Notes under the pieces: model-generated
Database searches by the model: none
What the model was told of the DNA's origin: nothing
Seen by the model: the letters and a program-made list of their open reading frames with translations, nothing else
Source: Eremophila alpestris peregrina
Taxonomy: Eukaryota; Chordata; Aves; Passeriformes; Alaudidae
NCBI GenBank assembly: GCA_009792885.1
Contig: WMCF01000035.1
Span: forward strand, 3,333,917 to 3,397,916
Reading direction: 5' to 3'
Length of the DNA: 64,000 nucleotides
Translations under genes and position numbers: made by a program
Shown: positions 37,201 through 50,650 of the stretch, piece after piece
Layout of the letters: each line of letters begins with the position of its first letter
Position numbering within the stretch: position 1 is the first letter of the stretch

Positions 37201-39385
37201 TCTGAAGCCCTGACAGCAGCCAGTCACTCAGTGAGCATGTCCTGCTCAGTGAAAGTATTGGCATTGTATAACCCAGCTGTCATCAGTCATCTTGCCAACA
37301 ACATTAAATCACCTGCATTTTGGACCTAATGTATAAATCAAACTTTGCATTTTATAAAAATTCATCTTGATAGCAAAAACTTTTTTACCCATGGGGAAAA
37401 GAAAAAGAAAAACTCACCTGAATACTATGTTCCTATGTAAATTGTTTTATCATTTTTATATTTTATAATTTTTATAATGTTTTATGCTATAATTTTAAGA
37501 GAAAGACCTATCTTAAGGAAAGAGAAATTATGCCAGGGTGCACTTTCATTATTACCTTTAACTGATACAAATTCACACAGATACCAAATGGGATATCCCT
37601 ACTTCTATTACACTTGCAGCATCTTTTATTGTGCCAGTGTGCATCTTACAGAGTTTTGTGCACAGGAAGATCAGGTGTTGATCCTGATGAAAACTATCTT
37701 GTTTCATTCTTGGATTAATTTTCTTCTTTCCTTTGGATCCCTGAGCAATCATAAGACCACAAATGTTTACAAGAGAAAAGTAGTAGGCATATGCAGCCCA
37801 AGGACAAGAAGGGACCATGCCTTTTGACAGAAGCATGGACTCAGACCAGTTTTAGTTGAGAATGAAACTGCTCCCTTGGATAAAAGAAGCATAAATAGGA
37901 TTAATCATCTGAAGAGAATCCATTAATGTCCATGTTTACATGAAGAAACCAGTTTAGCTACTGGAGAATAACTGTTCTGGAAGAAGTAACAGTACAGCCT
38001 TCCTGTCCCAAAGTCAGAATCACTGTCATCTTTGAACAGTTACTCCAGAATATTATAAATTTTTAATATAGCATCTCCATGCAAAATTATTCCAAACAGT
38101 TGTGTTAACCACCTTCCTCCAAACATAAGAGAGGAAAATATTGTTTGGCTCATCAAAAATGTACTCAGCATTGATTTCCTTCTTGGATGATTTGCAAAAA
38201 TCAGGCTGTTCACATGGTGTAAGCAGAGTATTCAGGCATTTTCTTGCTTAACACCTGATGACTCCCCTTTGCTCTTTTCTGTTCTGCTGCACTGTCAATG
38301 CTTGGTTTAATTGTTTGAGAAGGGAATCAAATGCAGTCTGATACTTGAGAATGGCAGGTACAGGTCTAGTGATTGAGTATTACATATAAAACCATTAATG
38401 CAGCTGCACACCTCAGTAGAGCTGCAGTTCCCAATCTGTAATCCTTCTTAAAACTGGAATAGACTAACCAAAATAGAGCACACCTCGCTGCTCAGATTTT
38501 CAAGTGACTCTGTTACTCATTAGCATTATGTGAAGGAAAGGGCAAAGCAGTCTGGATTGTATAAAACACACACTTCACCACTGGAACTGTGCCCAGTCTT
38601 TCAATCAAAATCAGTTAATTTGAGTTAAAAATAGTTCAGCCTTTTTTGTATTCTTCTTGGACCTTCTTAGAACCTAAAAATAAAACTGATGAAAATGCTA
38701 GGATGGATCTTGATGGCATACAGGAATCTGTAGAAATTATATTAACTTTCTTTGACTCAAGAAAATCTGGAATGTGTGGTCCCTAGATTTCCTTAGAGTT
38801 GGGCATAATTCAAATTTACCTGCTAGGTATGTTTAGAAATGCTAAAAAAATACAGTATTTCTGCCTCCTTTTGTTTTCTAGCAAGTCTTGAGGCTGCTGG
38901 TTTTTTCAGAAGTAATGTAGTTTTCATTTAAAAACTAAAACAGGTTCTAACTCCTGTACTTGGAAGATATGGCTGTAAAGCTTGGAAAATGAGATTATTC
39001 ATTGATAAAAATGCATTGGTTTTTAAGATAGTTCAAAAAGCAAAACTGAAGTTTAAAAAAAAATTAGGTCTGGCTCACATTTTTATTGTTTTGAGTTGGG
39101 ATTGGCAGACCTACAAAGATCCCACGCAAAGAGGGTGGGATTATATACATCCCAGGTGTCCTCAGCCCTGAATGTTTGATGACTTTATCTAAATATATGT
39201 CTGATATTCACAAGTAGTGACAGGATGATCCTGTTGTAAAAGCACAACTATATCCCATAGCACTGGGAATCTGGAGCACTGGATTTTACCCTGCATTCCT
39301 TATCTTAAAAATGAGCCCAGGCATTTGCCTCAGTGTATACAAAGTATGGTGTGCAGGTGAAGGCAAAGATCTCCCAGGAAAATGT
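34271..39385. other. Unique AT-rich non-coding DNA, no gene recognised
   Basis: The longest frame is 116 codons on plus (37477-37827). It starts with ATG but is mirrored by an 87-codon minus frame at 37573-37836, and it contains no domain I recognise. The 5' edge is a low-complexity AT stretch (37443-37497). A T12 run lies at 36962-36973. Nothing else stands out. Confidence 0.65.
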
Positions 39386-39450
39386 GGTCCTTTATCTTTG
39401 CATGTCTCAGTTCCACATGCATAAAGGAGATATAATCATTCTAAGTTCTG
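39386..39450 (+). mobile_element. MIR-like fossil SINE fragment
   Basis: ggtcctttatctttgcatgt followed by ctcagttcc and then ataaaggagatataatcatt (39421-39440) matches the MIR order 'cacttaacctctctgtgcctcagtttccccatctgtaaaatggggataataat'. Only the 3' half is recognisable. A second, reversed MIR-like piece follows within 250 bases. Confidence 0.5.
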
Positions 39451-39682
39451 AATTGGTACTGACTGCTGTGTGACTATTTTATACCAAATATGGCAGTGAG
39501 CCTTTAACCAGGATTGTGAATTTATTTCATAGAAGCTAAGTATCATGGACTCTTCTGTGACCAACAAATGTGGAGAATTGTTGTAAGGAGTTGAGATAGT
39601 GACTGAAATGTGTAGCTCAAGTTGCATAACTCGTGCCACAGAACCTTGAGTTAGTATTTTTATAAGGTCCGCGACTTCAAAT

Positions 39683-39771
39683 TTTGTCATCTTTGTTTTA
39701 TAATTGTGGAAGTTGAGTGTTCTGAGAAATGACAGCTAGTCAGCACTGGAGCCAAGAAATCCATATATAGT
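39683..39771 (-). mobile_element. Reversed MIR-like fossil SINE fragment
   Basis: Read on plus: ttataattgtggaagttgag (39698-39717), tgttctgagaaat, then gacagctagtcagcactgga (39731-39750) and gccaag. This parallels the reverse complement of MIR, 'tttacagatgaggaaactgaggcacagagaggttaag...cacagctagtaagtggcagagcc'. It is diverged but agrees over about 80 bases in order and spacing. Confidence 0.45.
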
Positions 39772-42700
39772 GTGTGAAGAGTGCATAGAAGATTAGTGGA
39801 TGTTTTAATAAATAATTATAGGCTGTTTATAGGAGGGTCAAATGTGACTCGTAACCATCTTCATCACTTTCTGCTGATGTACATGGAGCATCTGCAACCA
39901 TGTATAATCACCACAAAAGCTACAAGAGCTTACAATATGTGTTAAAGAATCTATTAACCACATATTAAACCTCTATAAACCATTTCAAATGGATTTTTAA
40001 CATGAGGTGTGACCAACTTGTGCTTCAAGTTCCAAATTGAGGCTCTGGCCTGTGGACTGTCTTCTGCTCGTGGTGTATCTTTAAGACCAGTGTCACCCTA
40101 GATATAGAGCTGTGACTCTGTGATTTTGTGCCTTAATGTCATTATTTATGTACTCTCTGTCTTCCTCACTTCCAGCTGTATGGGGAATAATGCTTCAACA
40201 AATAATGGACAACATTCACAGCAGGAGGCTTCGTGGTTTTCTTACAGGGCCTTGGTTATATTTGTAAAATATCAAAACAGTGGTTTACTGGCAGTTCCTT
40301 CAAAACAACTGAAATGCACTAAAATGAACTGTTCAGCATCCTATTGCCCACTTCTAGCTTTGTTGCTGACAGCTTATTGCATATAAGCATATGCTGGTCA
40401 GACATTTTGTGTTAAACACGTGCTAGCTCTTCATTTCTGCTTTCAGAATTTCTCCCTCGTTGGCATGTTTGCATCCCAGTAAGTGCAGTGGCACTCGTGG
40501 CAGTCTAGAGCTCAACACCAGCCAAGTGCTTCAGTGTGAAAATCTGTATGTGAACAGTGGGAGCAGTGAGAAATCCCTGGACCAGCACATTTTGTGCCAA
40601 ATTCACCCTGGGAGGAGAAGCTTGTGAATGAATGATGAGTTCAAATACAGGGTTAAGCAACTGTGCTGCAATTCCTTAACAGAGACTTGTGAATCTCAAG
40701 CAGCTTGTCTCAGACTGAAACGCACACACAGAAATATTCCAACTCTAAGGAATGCAGAGTTGGCTCAGGACTCTGCACTGGTGCTGTTGGTATTTCACTG
40801 GTGATCAGTTGTAATTCAGGATAAGTTATGGGTTGTTGGACCACTCGGTGATTACTCCCAGGCAGATTAGTTTCAAACCAACTGTTCCTGCAAGCATGGC
40901 TTTGTGGGACCACTGCTGTAATTAAACAAAACCTCTGTTATCTTAGGGAGGGGGTGTGTTAGGAGTTCCAGCTTCAGAGTTATCTGAGGGAGGCATTCCT
41001 TGAGGGAACTGCATTTCCTCAGTGCTGTTGCTCCACACTGACTGCACTGAGCTGCAATGGTTTAGGTGTCAGCCCTGAACTCTGGTCTCCTTTGCCCCTG
41101 GGGCCAGCACTGAAAATCAGACATTAGTGGTTTTCTCTCCCACAGCTTGTGCTTTTACTTCACCATCTGTAAGCTGAGGACACTATTTCAGTTATTTTTA
41201 ATTCTCTCATTCATAATATATTTCAATGGAAGCTGGAGGAGTAAAAATTGAGTTATTTGAAGATCTCTAGTATAGTAAGGGTTATCATGACTGAATCAGC
41301 TTCTGTGTGTTTGCATATGTGAAGTGAGTTGATATGTTGATGAAATTCCTGCTAGACAGATATCAACATTATAAAATTGTTGGTGACTGACAGCAGCTAA
41401 TGTGGTTTGATTGTCAGCTGTTAAAATAAAGTGCTTGAGTGGAAAAAATTTATACTTTGCATTTTCTTTTTAGTGCAGATTTGCAGTATGCAAGAGTAGA
41501 GAAGTTTACAAGAGTATTGGTTCTGCACAGGAATTTTTCACCAAAATGTTCAGGTGTAGATAGATGGCTGATGTTAGAGAGACTGTGTGACCCTAAATTT
41601 CTTTTACCAGCAGGAAAAGGGGGTCCAGTGTATTGAGATGCCTTTTTTCCCCCCTGTTGCCTGTAGAACTCTCTTGCTGTGATGAGATCTACCAGCTGTG
41701 TTAGTATCATTGATGTTTTTATTATACTACTGTCATGAGTTATTTTTATATTCTGCTTCGACTACACAAATGTCAGAGTCAGTTTTGACTGACTTGTGCA
41801 TTAATACAGCTTCAGCTTACAGTTTCACTGTTGTTATATTGCTATTATACCCTCATGCCACTTCAGCTTAAAATTACTGATGGTTCTGGTACAAAATACT
41901 TCCCCTGATTCCTACAGCTGGGTGAAATTTTGAAAAGATTTTGTGAATTTTGGAACATTCTGCCAATTTAGAGCTAAAATGTAGAATTATAACTAACTTG
42001 GCATGGTTTAAAACCAGAGAATTCTTTCATTGCTGTGCAAAACACCTACCTCAGGCACTTGAAAACAGTGAATGCCCACTATTACAAAAAATGTGCCTGC
42101 TTTGTGACGTGCTGAGCACCTTCCCCTTCCATCATCTTTCAGAAAATGAGTAGAGGCAAGGTTCACTGACTTGAATGACAAGATGGTTCTGTGCAGTCTC
42201 TGCACAGCTGTGAATTTTGACCAAAGTGCAGGGAATTTCCTCAAATTGCTTTGCAGTTAGGACAGAAAGCTTTTTGAAATCTGCTTAAGGAGAATGAAAA
42301 TTGTATGCACAGGTATTAAAGTGAGATAATTTTACTTTTAAAATGATAGTCACAGCTTACTTATTTGAGGTAACAGATGCAGTTCTGCCCTGCAGCAAAG
42401 CCTTATTCTGCATACCATGTGATTTTTTATATTAAGAATATGTCCTGTTTAAAATTAGAAATGCCTTCTGCACCAATTTTAGTAGTGAAGAATAAAAGTC
42501 ATTATTAATAGGAATGTTTATCATACAATTTTCAGTCGATTAAGTTTCACTAATCAAATCCACTAATTTTTATACCACTACTGTTCTATAACATACTTGT
42601 GACTTTATGAAAGACACTTTTTTGTCTCAGTAAAAGATATTGGTTGTTGCTGTTATTGCTAAAAAAGCTTTTTAAATACTGGGAATTGATTGTAAATCTA

Positions 42701-44405
42701 AGAACAGAAAAAAGATGCGCATCTCGCTTCTGTTGCATTTTTGTAAACTTAGCTTGTTGTTCTGCAAATATTTTAATTGAGCAGACTGCAAAGGATTTTG
42801 GGTGAGGCAAACTAAAGAAGGCCACAGAGAACTCTTGTAGCAGGTGTGATTACAGTCCGTGTGAGTCTGAACAACTTTGGCTCTGTGACAGTAATGCAGG
42901 GTGGCAGAGAGGCCAACAGGGAACATGTCCTTTCTAAGATTTCTTAGCAGCACTCCACCTGCTAAACAGGTCAGTACAAACTGAGCAAAACCAGGTTAAT
43001 TAGACAGAACTGTGGACAGTATTTTCTTTCCTTTCTATGTCCTTTGCTAACATAAATTCAATTTATTTTGTCAACTGATACTGTAACATGCTATCAAAAT
43101 CTATGCTGAGCTACTGGAAGTTTCCAATCAAATTATGAAAAAACCCAGCAATTCCTACCACTATGACAGCTTTGCTTTCCTTTGCTTCCTTCCTTTTCAG
43201 CCTGTTACATCACTCCTCATAGTAAAGCTCTGCCTGAACACAATACTGAACAGATGTATGCTGTGGGATTTATTCTCCAGCTTCTGGCCCTTCATTCTTC
43301 CTGAAACAGGCAGGCTTTGGCCAGGAGTACTGCTGAAACCCCAGGCCATTGCAGGTGGACAGCAGGCAGTAAAAATGACCAGCATTAGGATGTAGGAGCA
43401 GGAGAAAGGCAGATGGAACAAGCCTAAGCTTGTCCACCCTAAGGCCTGTTCAGTTCAGCATCTGATCCAAAACCTACCTGCATCACAGAACTCTGACAGT
43501 GGGATCTGAGTCAGGTTCAGGACAATGAGTACAACTGAGGCCCAGCAGTTGTTGGGAGAGGGTTATTTCAGGGTCTAATTTTCCAGCTCTTTTCTGTTAT
43601 GTAGCTAAAAAGGGAAGTTGCTCAACTGAACTGAATTTGCCCATTGAAATTCCCTGCTTGGTTTTTCAATGGCAAGCACAAATCTTCTGTAGGTGGCAGG
43701 AAAGCAAATAGATTTATTTGTTTACAGTCTTCACTTCTCTAGCAAACAGTAGCTACAACAAAATTGTCAATCCAGGATATAATAAAACCTGGTAATTTTT
43801 TAAGCAAAAGCCTGTTCTTTTTTTCCCTGCAGTTAAAGTCTGGCATGCAGTGCTCATTGCTTAACAAAGGAAAATATCCAGCTCTTCTTTTTGCTTTTGT
43901 GTGGTCTGTCATATCCTTATATGAAGAAAAGTGAATTGCAACTTGCTGCTCAGCCACAACATGGCCATAATGCACCCCTTGGGAGGGATTATATATATTC
44001 AAACCAGAGAGAATCTCCTGCATTGCTTTTTCCCCTCCCATGTGACAACTCTACTTTCTAAATACAAGACACAGTTCGAAGCAGGCTAGCTGTGGAGGCT
44101 GCTTTGATGTCCTGCCATCACACTGAGCTGTGGAAAGCCTTCTTGTTGTCTTATGCAGGGAGCAGTTGAGGATATCAAAGGGAAGATGGGATGTTAAATT
44201 TTTATTGATGAATGTTTAATAGTCTGGGTTGTAAGCTGTCATGAGTAATGCAGTAAAAGGATTCATTCTGAATCTTGCTGTTTGCCATACAGTGCCTGAA
44301 AGTGATTAGTCTTTAAAGAGTACAAATCTTTGGGTTTTTTTTTTCTTCAGCAATTTATTTTCTGCAGCAGATTAAAAGAAATCTATCATGATACTTAGGA
44401 GAGAG
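39772..44405. other. Unique non-coding DNA, no gene recognised
   Basis: Frames of up to 100 codons (43739-44041, minus) and 93 codons (42672-42953, minus) show no recognisable domain. Phrases at 40588-40622 (ttgtgccaaattcaccctgg) and 43640-43676 (cccattgaa ... ttcaatggc, an inverted pair) resemble the CCATTGACTTCA-type fossil repeats. A MIR-like scrap at 41157-41195 is listed separately. Confidence 0.65.
41157..41195 (+). mobile_element. Possible MIR-like SINE scrap
   Basis: cttcaccatctgtaagctga (41158-41177) then ggacactatttc resembles the MIR phrase 'cctcatctgtaaaatgaggataat'. The upstream part does not align convincingly by eye, so this could be chance. Confidence 0.3.
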
Positions 44406-44408
44406 TCA

Positions 44409-44480
44409 AGTGGGCGCATTAGGTTAATTCACCAGCCTCTCAGCTTGAGACCTGAGTTTGAATCAGGTTTACGGGAACAA
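44409..44480 (+). mobile_element. tRNA-derived SINE head (fossil)
   Basis: The stretch reads like the tRNA-related head of an old SINE: ttaggttaattcaccag (44419-44435) in the box A region, gcctctcagcttgagacctg (44435-44454) in the anticodon region with TCTCA/TGAGA pairing, and gtttgaatc (44456-44464), one base from the box B consensus GTTCGAATC. CCTGA and TCAGG (44451-44455 and 44463-44467) pair around a 7-base loop. It is not a functional tRNA: the T-stem register is off and no acceptor stem closes. LF-SINE- or AmnSINE-like families are possible sources, but I cannot confirm which. The body may continue towards about 44600. Confidence 0.45.
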
Positions 44481-44807
44481 AAAGCAATGAATTTTGCACT
44501 GTTTTCTGAAAGCTCACTAATGTGACAAGTCTGGCCACATCTCACTGGGCTTATTAGGGCCATGCATCTCATGAGGTGTGACTTTATGCCTCCTAAAACA
44601 TGAAATATGTTAATTGAGCATTGTGCAGATACACTAAGGATATTGAAGGCCCCAAGGATGCAGCAGAAAAAAAACTGAGTGATCTGTTCCCTTTCCCATT
44701 CCTCTCACAAAAAAAGCCCCGAACTAACAAATGATGCTATTTACCTACCTCCTGGAACACCAAAGTTTTAAAATAAGTATAAAGGAAAATATTTTAAGAC
44801 CACTGCT

Positions 44808-44845
44808 CTCTTATTCTGCACTTCCCATTGAAAGCAATGAGCTGA
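44808..44845. repeat. Possible fragment of CCATTGA-type fossil repeat
   Basis: attctgcacttcccattgaa (44813-44832) continuing agcaatgag resembles 'cctgcacttcccattgaagtcaatggg'. It is short, with only one half of the expected palindrome preserved. Confidence 0.25.
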
Positions 44846-47800
44846 ATATAACTAAAGTGCATGGTTTCAAAACTGATTTTGTAGAATTCTGTGGAACAGG
44901 GTGGAATTCATATTCTTATATGTTAGTACTGTAACTAAATTATTCTAGAGACACAGGGCAAACCAGGCATGTTCCTGAAGGAACAGAGAGTTTGTGAGGG
45001 AAAGGGAGAAGGAGTGGGGAGATCACTGCAGGAGGTTTCATGGCTGATACGTGTTTAATTACCCCACCAGGTAATGATGATGTGATGACACAGCTTCAGG
45101 AAACAAAAAGTTTCCTTCTCTTATACTAAATCAGTTGGAGGGACAGGGTTTGGTTAAATGTGAGCTCCAACCAGACATGGTTTAAGACATAGTAATTTAC
45201 AAAGTTTTACTGAAATACAAAAGCAGCAGTGAGAAAGATTCCAGATACAACAGCCTTAGGTGCAGACCCATGTTTTGTTGAATTCTATGAACATATAAAA
45301 AAAAGCCACCATCCTTTAAGTTTTGCCCTGTTCTGTAGAGAGTGGTTTTTTTTCAGATGAGGAAAAAAGATGAATGTCCTTTATGATTCCTAATCAGCCC
45401 TTGATCACAGCTAATTCAGTGACTTTTGACAGCATGAGAAGCATTTGCATACTGTGAATCCATATTTATCCACTAAGAAATGGATCAAGGTACTCCATGA
45501 CCTCTTAGATTTCTGAACAACTACCTGATGTATAATGATTTCTGTTTTCCACTATCTGAGCTGGTGATGAAAAGGTTTCTCAGATTGAGGTCAGGGGAGT
45601 AGAGGTTAACCTCATAACTATTGTCACTGTCAATAACTTTTAAAAAGATCCTTTTTTCCCCTCAGTCATCCTAAAAATGAACATGAAGCAATTTCCTAAA
45701 ATATTTTTGTTTTATGAGATTCCCCAGAATAACTCTGACTTAAACAAAAGAAATTCTAATGGCTTTGCAAACCTATGACACAAACTGATGAGAAAGGACA
45801 ATTCTGCAGGTGTCTGTCACTCATGAGGGCATGAGGATAAACTTACCCACAGGGATGTGTGTGTGCCCAGGTCTTACACACCCCCAATCTCTAGTTTACA
45901 CATCTGTGCAAAAGCATATGTCTGAAAATCTGCACTCTCTCTTTGTTGTCCATGTACTGATTAAAGGCAGATGGAGTTTCCCTTGCTTGGAATAAATAGT
46001 TCTGGTTTCTGGGTTTTTTCAATTTTTAAGACAGATCTTGTTTGCATAAAGAAATCTTCAGCACAGCATGATTTAGCAGTCTACTCTTCAAAAAACAGTG
46101 AGATTTACATAGGCACCTTGAAAGGCAGACTTGAAGGGTGATAAATACTTAGGTGGACCCAAAGATTAACTGAATCCTGTTCTCAGTCTCAGTTACAGAA
46201 GGCTGTAGTGGGAAGAGATGACAGGATTTTCCAAAAATATTGTTTGGGATTAGAAGACCCATGGGGATTTTCCCTTGGATGACAGGCTGTTAAAGACTAC
46301 TTAGAAAGTGTAAAATTTTCATTACTTTCCAAAATACATGCTTCACTACATTTCTGACTTTTTTCATTCTCTGCAGATTCGTGACAAAGTGTCTCACAGT
46401 TCAGTGGTGAATCAAGGGGAAACAAAGAGCTAATTAAATTATCATGAATAATTGTCTGTAAATTATATATGTTGTTTCAGTTCTTTGGTGTAGGCATACA
46501 GTCTTATCTCAATATGTTTATCTAAAGTCAATCAACATGAACAATGGGAATATTTATTCCAAATTTTTAAAAATAATGTTTTCATGACATTGTTTTTCAA
46601 CTCCCTCTCTCAATAATGAGGGCAAGCACTGCCAAGTGGCTCTCTGATTTTTGAGAAGACAACTGGAAATTGGAAAAAGGCCTGCAGAATATTATCTCAT
46701 TGGGATCTTTCTCACTCAGTGCAAGTAAGCTTCAAACAGAATACTTCTTGATAAAATAATCGAGATTTTCCAATGTATATCAGATAAAAATGCTAAAAAT
46801 TTTCTGTTTCAAAAATTATTTAGCATTGCAAATTATTTCAGCAAATGCTCCAGGAAGAAAAACCAAAACCAAAATGGTCTTATTTCACACAAACACAAAA
46901 TTGATTTTTCTAGCTTGGTTTCCTTATTCTGCTGTTCCCCTCTCTGGGTTGGATTCTCTGACTGAAATGTATCAGCCATGAATGCTCAGGTCTGTCTGAG
47001 TTTGACAGTGGTGATGCAGCCCTGGGGCTGAGCAAGAGTGGAACCTGTCAGTGCTGTGCCTGCTGCTGGCACAGAGGCAATGCCTCATTTCTGTGGTTCT
47101 TACATGTGCTTTGATTTAGTGTTTTTCTTTTAATTTTCTGGTGTACAGAACTTTTAAAAATGCTCAAAACCTTTTAGCTGCATTCCAAATAACTGGGAAA
47201 TAAAATCCACTGCATTTTCTGAATAAGAGCTAGGCTGTTGGGTTATCCAGGCTTTGTCTAAAACAATGGTGTTATGATATGTTAATCAGCCCAGTACATT
47301 CACACCACCTAATGTGGAGCAGTCTGTGAATATTTTATTATACACTCAGTCGCCTTAGGCCTTTAAAACATTTTTAGAACATGTTTGCTAATACATGTCA
47401 ATCCCATTCCTTTTCTTAGTCTTTAAGCAATGCTGTTCATGGTCATGAAATGAAAGTGAGTAGATACTGAAATCATCTCTGAGTCTGGTCCCAGATGTTT
47501 TTATATGCTGCAGATTAGCTACAACTCTCTTCACAGTTTATATTGAATTTACTACACTTCACTGCAATCTATTTTAAAAAATCAAACATACCTTATTCCT
47601 CAACAACTTTTCAGCGAAATATTAGAAAGTAAATGGTTGTATCTAGGTCTATTAGTTATTATTTGCTGCTTAGTATTTTTCTTTGTGATACCACTATATT
47701 AAACATTATGCAAGATCATATAAAGCAGGCCTTAGCTAACCCTGATGGACAAAAAGGGTGCCCTTGCAAGCACATCCCAGAATGATCAGTTGCCTCTGGC

Positions 47801-50650
47801 ACTCCTCTTGTTTTAATGATAGTGTTTTTCTCACTCATGAGAACTCTCTGTGTTGATGGTGTCAACAATAAAGTCTTCAATAAAAGAGTTGCTGCAGCTT
47901 CAAAGTGCAACTCCTTGGCCCCTGCCTTGCAGGAAAATTGTTCCCTTCCTTTCTTCATTTTAACTCTGACCTTGAGTTTAAATTTTGGTTACAAGAGCCC
48001 ACAGAAAAGAATTGCCACTTAATGGCTGATTGGCAGGGCCTTATTAGCGAGTGAGTGTCCTTGATGCCTGCAGATCTCCATGGGAGTTACTGAAAATACT
48101 CAGCTGCTGAGGAACTGAACAAGCAGAAGTCAGGCCCCAGATCTCCATCCAGTTCTGTCACGAGATAACATTTCTCTCATTCCAGAAAGATCCCTTCCCA
48201 TTTCACAGAGCTAGAGTTACAGCACAACAGCAGAGAAGTGTTTTTCTGGGCACGAGTGGAAGAGAGTATAATTTTCTGTTTCCTGATCTTTGTATATTTG
48301 TTTGCAGAAACCACCAAAGCTCCTCTTCAGGGTGATCATTTAAGTCTCTGTTCATCTTTAGGCAACTTAGTGAGCAAAACTCAAAGAACAGGATGAATGG
48401 GGTTTATATCACAGCCCTTGTAGTCCAAACTCTCACACCTGGCAGCACTACTCCTGTATATAAATTAGTCACAAAAGTAAATATTTTTTTTGGATTAGCA
48501 GCTACATAAATAGTCCTCTCAATGGGATGGTTCACCTGCTGGAAAAAAAAGGAAAAGTAGAAAAAACTTGTCACAGAAGATAATAATTAGAGGGAAAAGA
48601 GTGTTTTTATATTCATTTGGCTGGTTTGCAAATGAAAGGTTGTATTTAAAATGAGCATCATTGAAAACTTATTTTTCAGTGTGTTTGCACATAGCAGCAG
48701 CACAGCTTAGATGTGTAACAGGTGACAGTGTGATGTGGGTCTCCTGACTACCCACTATCATTTAATGCATATATAAAAGTAAAACTTAAGGAAGAGAAAT
48801 GTCTGTGTTTTTGAAGTAAGGAATTCTGCTGACAGTACAGATTTTGAAAGCACAATGTGCTCAATGAAAGTACTTGAACCTTGAAATAGAAATACAGACC
48901 TCTTAATTAATCTCTCTGCTATTCTATAAAGTGCAAAGAAAACTAATACAGAGAATTTTCCTGTTAATTGCAAATGGAATTTGTGTGTGAGTGTGTGACG
49001 GGGAGGAGACTGTTGGACCAGGGCAGCACAGAATTAGGCTTCCTACATAATTATGTAGGAGGGGTACGTTCATTAGGCTGCAGTAAGCCATTATTTATGC
49101 AGATGGAATCTTTATTAGAAAACTACCTCTTAACATTGCTCTTGTTCAAGTTGCAGCTCAATATTTCATTTAAATCTGTTCTTTCATGAAGGTATACGTA
49201 GGCTTGAGTTACCTTCCTTAAGGAAAAATTGACCATACAAAAAGGTAGCGTGCACTTTCTTTAATCTTTGCTGCTATGGATTTAGTTGTTCTGGGTCATT
49301 TTTCAATTGCTCTAAACATTAAAATTGCTTCCTTTTAAGGTGCTACTGTTAAGGCTGGGAAATACATTTAAGGGCATCTCCCTTAAATAGATTGGTCAGC
49401 CTATGAAGGCATTGTTCCCTTTTTTTATTTTCATCTTGCCTCCTGAGCCTTGAAGCATAAAAGGAGGATTTTCTTACTGGCCTCAAACAGAAGTGACAGG
49501 TCAGTGAAAGATCTGCTGGCTAGCTCATGTTTTTGGGTCGTCATTTAGTGCTAATGGCTTTGCTGACACTGGCCAGGGCTCTTCACCAGTGGTATTGTCT
49601 GAGCTGCACATTGCAAATTCACACTTCAAACTTTTAGGAGAGCTGCTTACTCAAAATGAATCACATCCACATCTCACATGGTTGGACAAACCGTTCAAAA
49701 GTTGTTCTTTAAGCTTCCTGAGCCCTTCTGGTATTTGCCTTTACCTCACCAATCTGCCCAACACATTCTCTGAGCCATCTAAAAGACCCTACCCACTTCT
49801 AGCCTTCATTTTCTGCACTGTTTTAGCTCCTGAAAAGGGCACTCAAACAGATGTTTTTCAGGAGCATATGGGTGCCCTGTGCTACTGTCACAATCTATTC
49901 TCTCCCTGAATGATAACTTCCATGACCCTGCTGCAGTCAACCCAGACCTTGGCACATCTGAAAAGTTGTGATTAACTGAAAAGATGTGACAATATAGTAA
50001 TCAATTACTATGACAAAGGCTTCATCAAGTGAAAATATTTTGCCCTGTGCCAAGAGTCTGGATAATGGATGATCCTGCAGTTTGGACCCAAATACAGAGG
50101 TCTCTTGGCCTATCCACATTCCTGTAACAAAGGTTTGGTTCAATGCATAATCTCACTTCTAATCTTTCCCTTTATGTGAGCAGAATAACCCAGAAAATTC
50201 ACTGACATCGTACATTACTCCTTATTTGTCACTAAGGTTCATCCAAGAAGGAAGGAGCTTTCTACTAGGGAAAGACTAGGCAGAGAAGATGCACCAAAAG
50301 AGTCTTAATCAAGACTTCCATCTTAGAGCAGCCAGCTGTCACTCAGACTCTAGAAAGGTTGGCACCTTCTGAGATGATGCATTTCCACCCACTGGTCATT
50401 AAGTGGAGCAGAGAATCACTGCATGAAATAGCAGCTCTTACTGAGTGAGGTTTGTGATCAGCCTCAGCATGACAGATGTACAACAGGGACTGCCTAAACT
50501 GTGCATGGGCCAGGCCATCAAAAACTTGCTCTGGGCTGGTGGCCATTCTGTGGCTGGAGAAGGCTCACAGCCACATCTGTAAGCCAGATTTTTCTTCCCT
50601 GCAAATATTAGGATGAAAATACAGGATCCTGCCTTCCTCTCTTGGCATCA
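44846..50650. other. Unique non-coding DNA, no gene recognised
   Basis: The longest frame is 106 codons on plus (49589-49909). It opens with GTG and matches no family I know. An 80-codon minus frame (47716-47958) overlaps a 68-codon plus frame. The only striking structure is the palindrome at 49041-49060. Confidence 0.65.
49041..49060. repeat. Perfect 20-bp palindrome
   Basis: TCCTACATAATTATGTAGGA equals its own reverse complement over all 20 bases. About 0.06 such palindromes are expected by chance in 64 kb with even base use, somewhat more in AT-rich DNA. The centre ATAATTAT contains TAATTA, so a symmetrical homeodomain dimer site is conceivable. No flanking repeat or gene explains it. Confidence 0.95.

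Noticed and set aside
45064..45090. Repeated TGATG words suggesting a C/D box snoRNA
   Set aside because: No matching D box and terminal stem at snoRNA distance could be found.
49589..49909. 106-codon plus-strand frame
   Set aside because: It opens with GTG and shows no motif. A length of about 100 codons is expected by chance several times in 64 kb.
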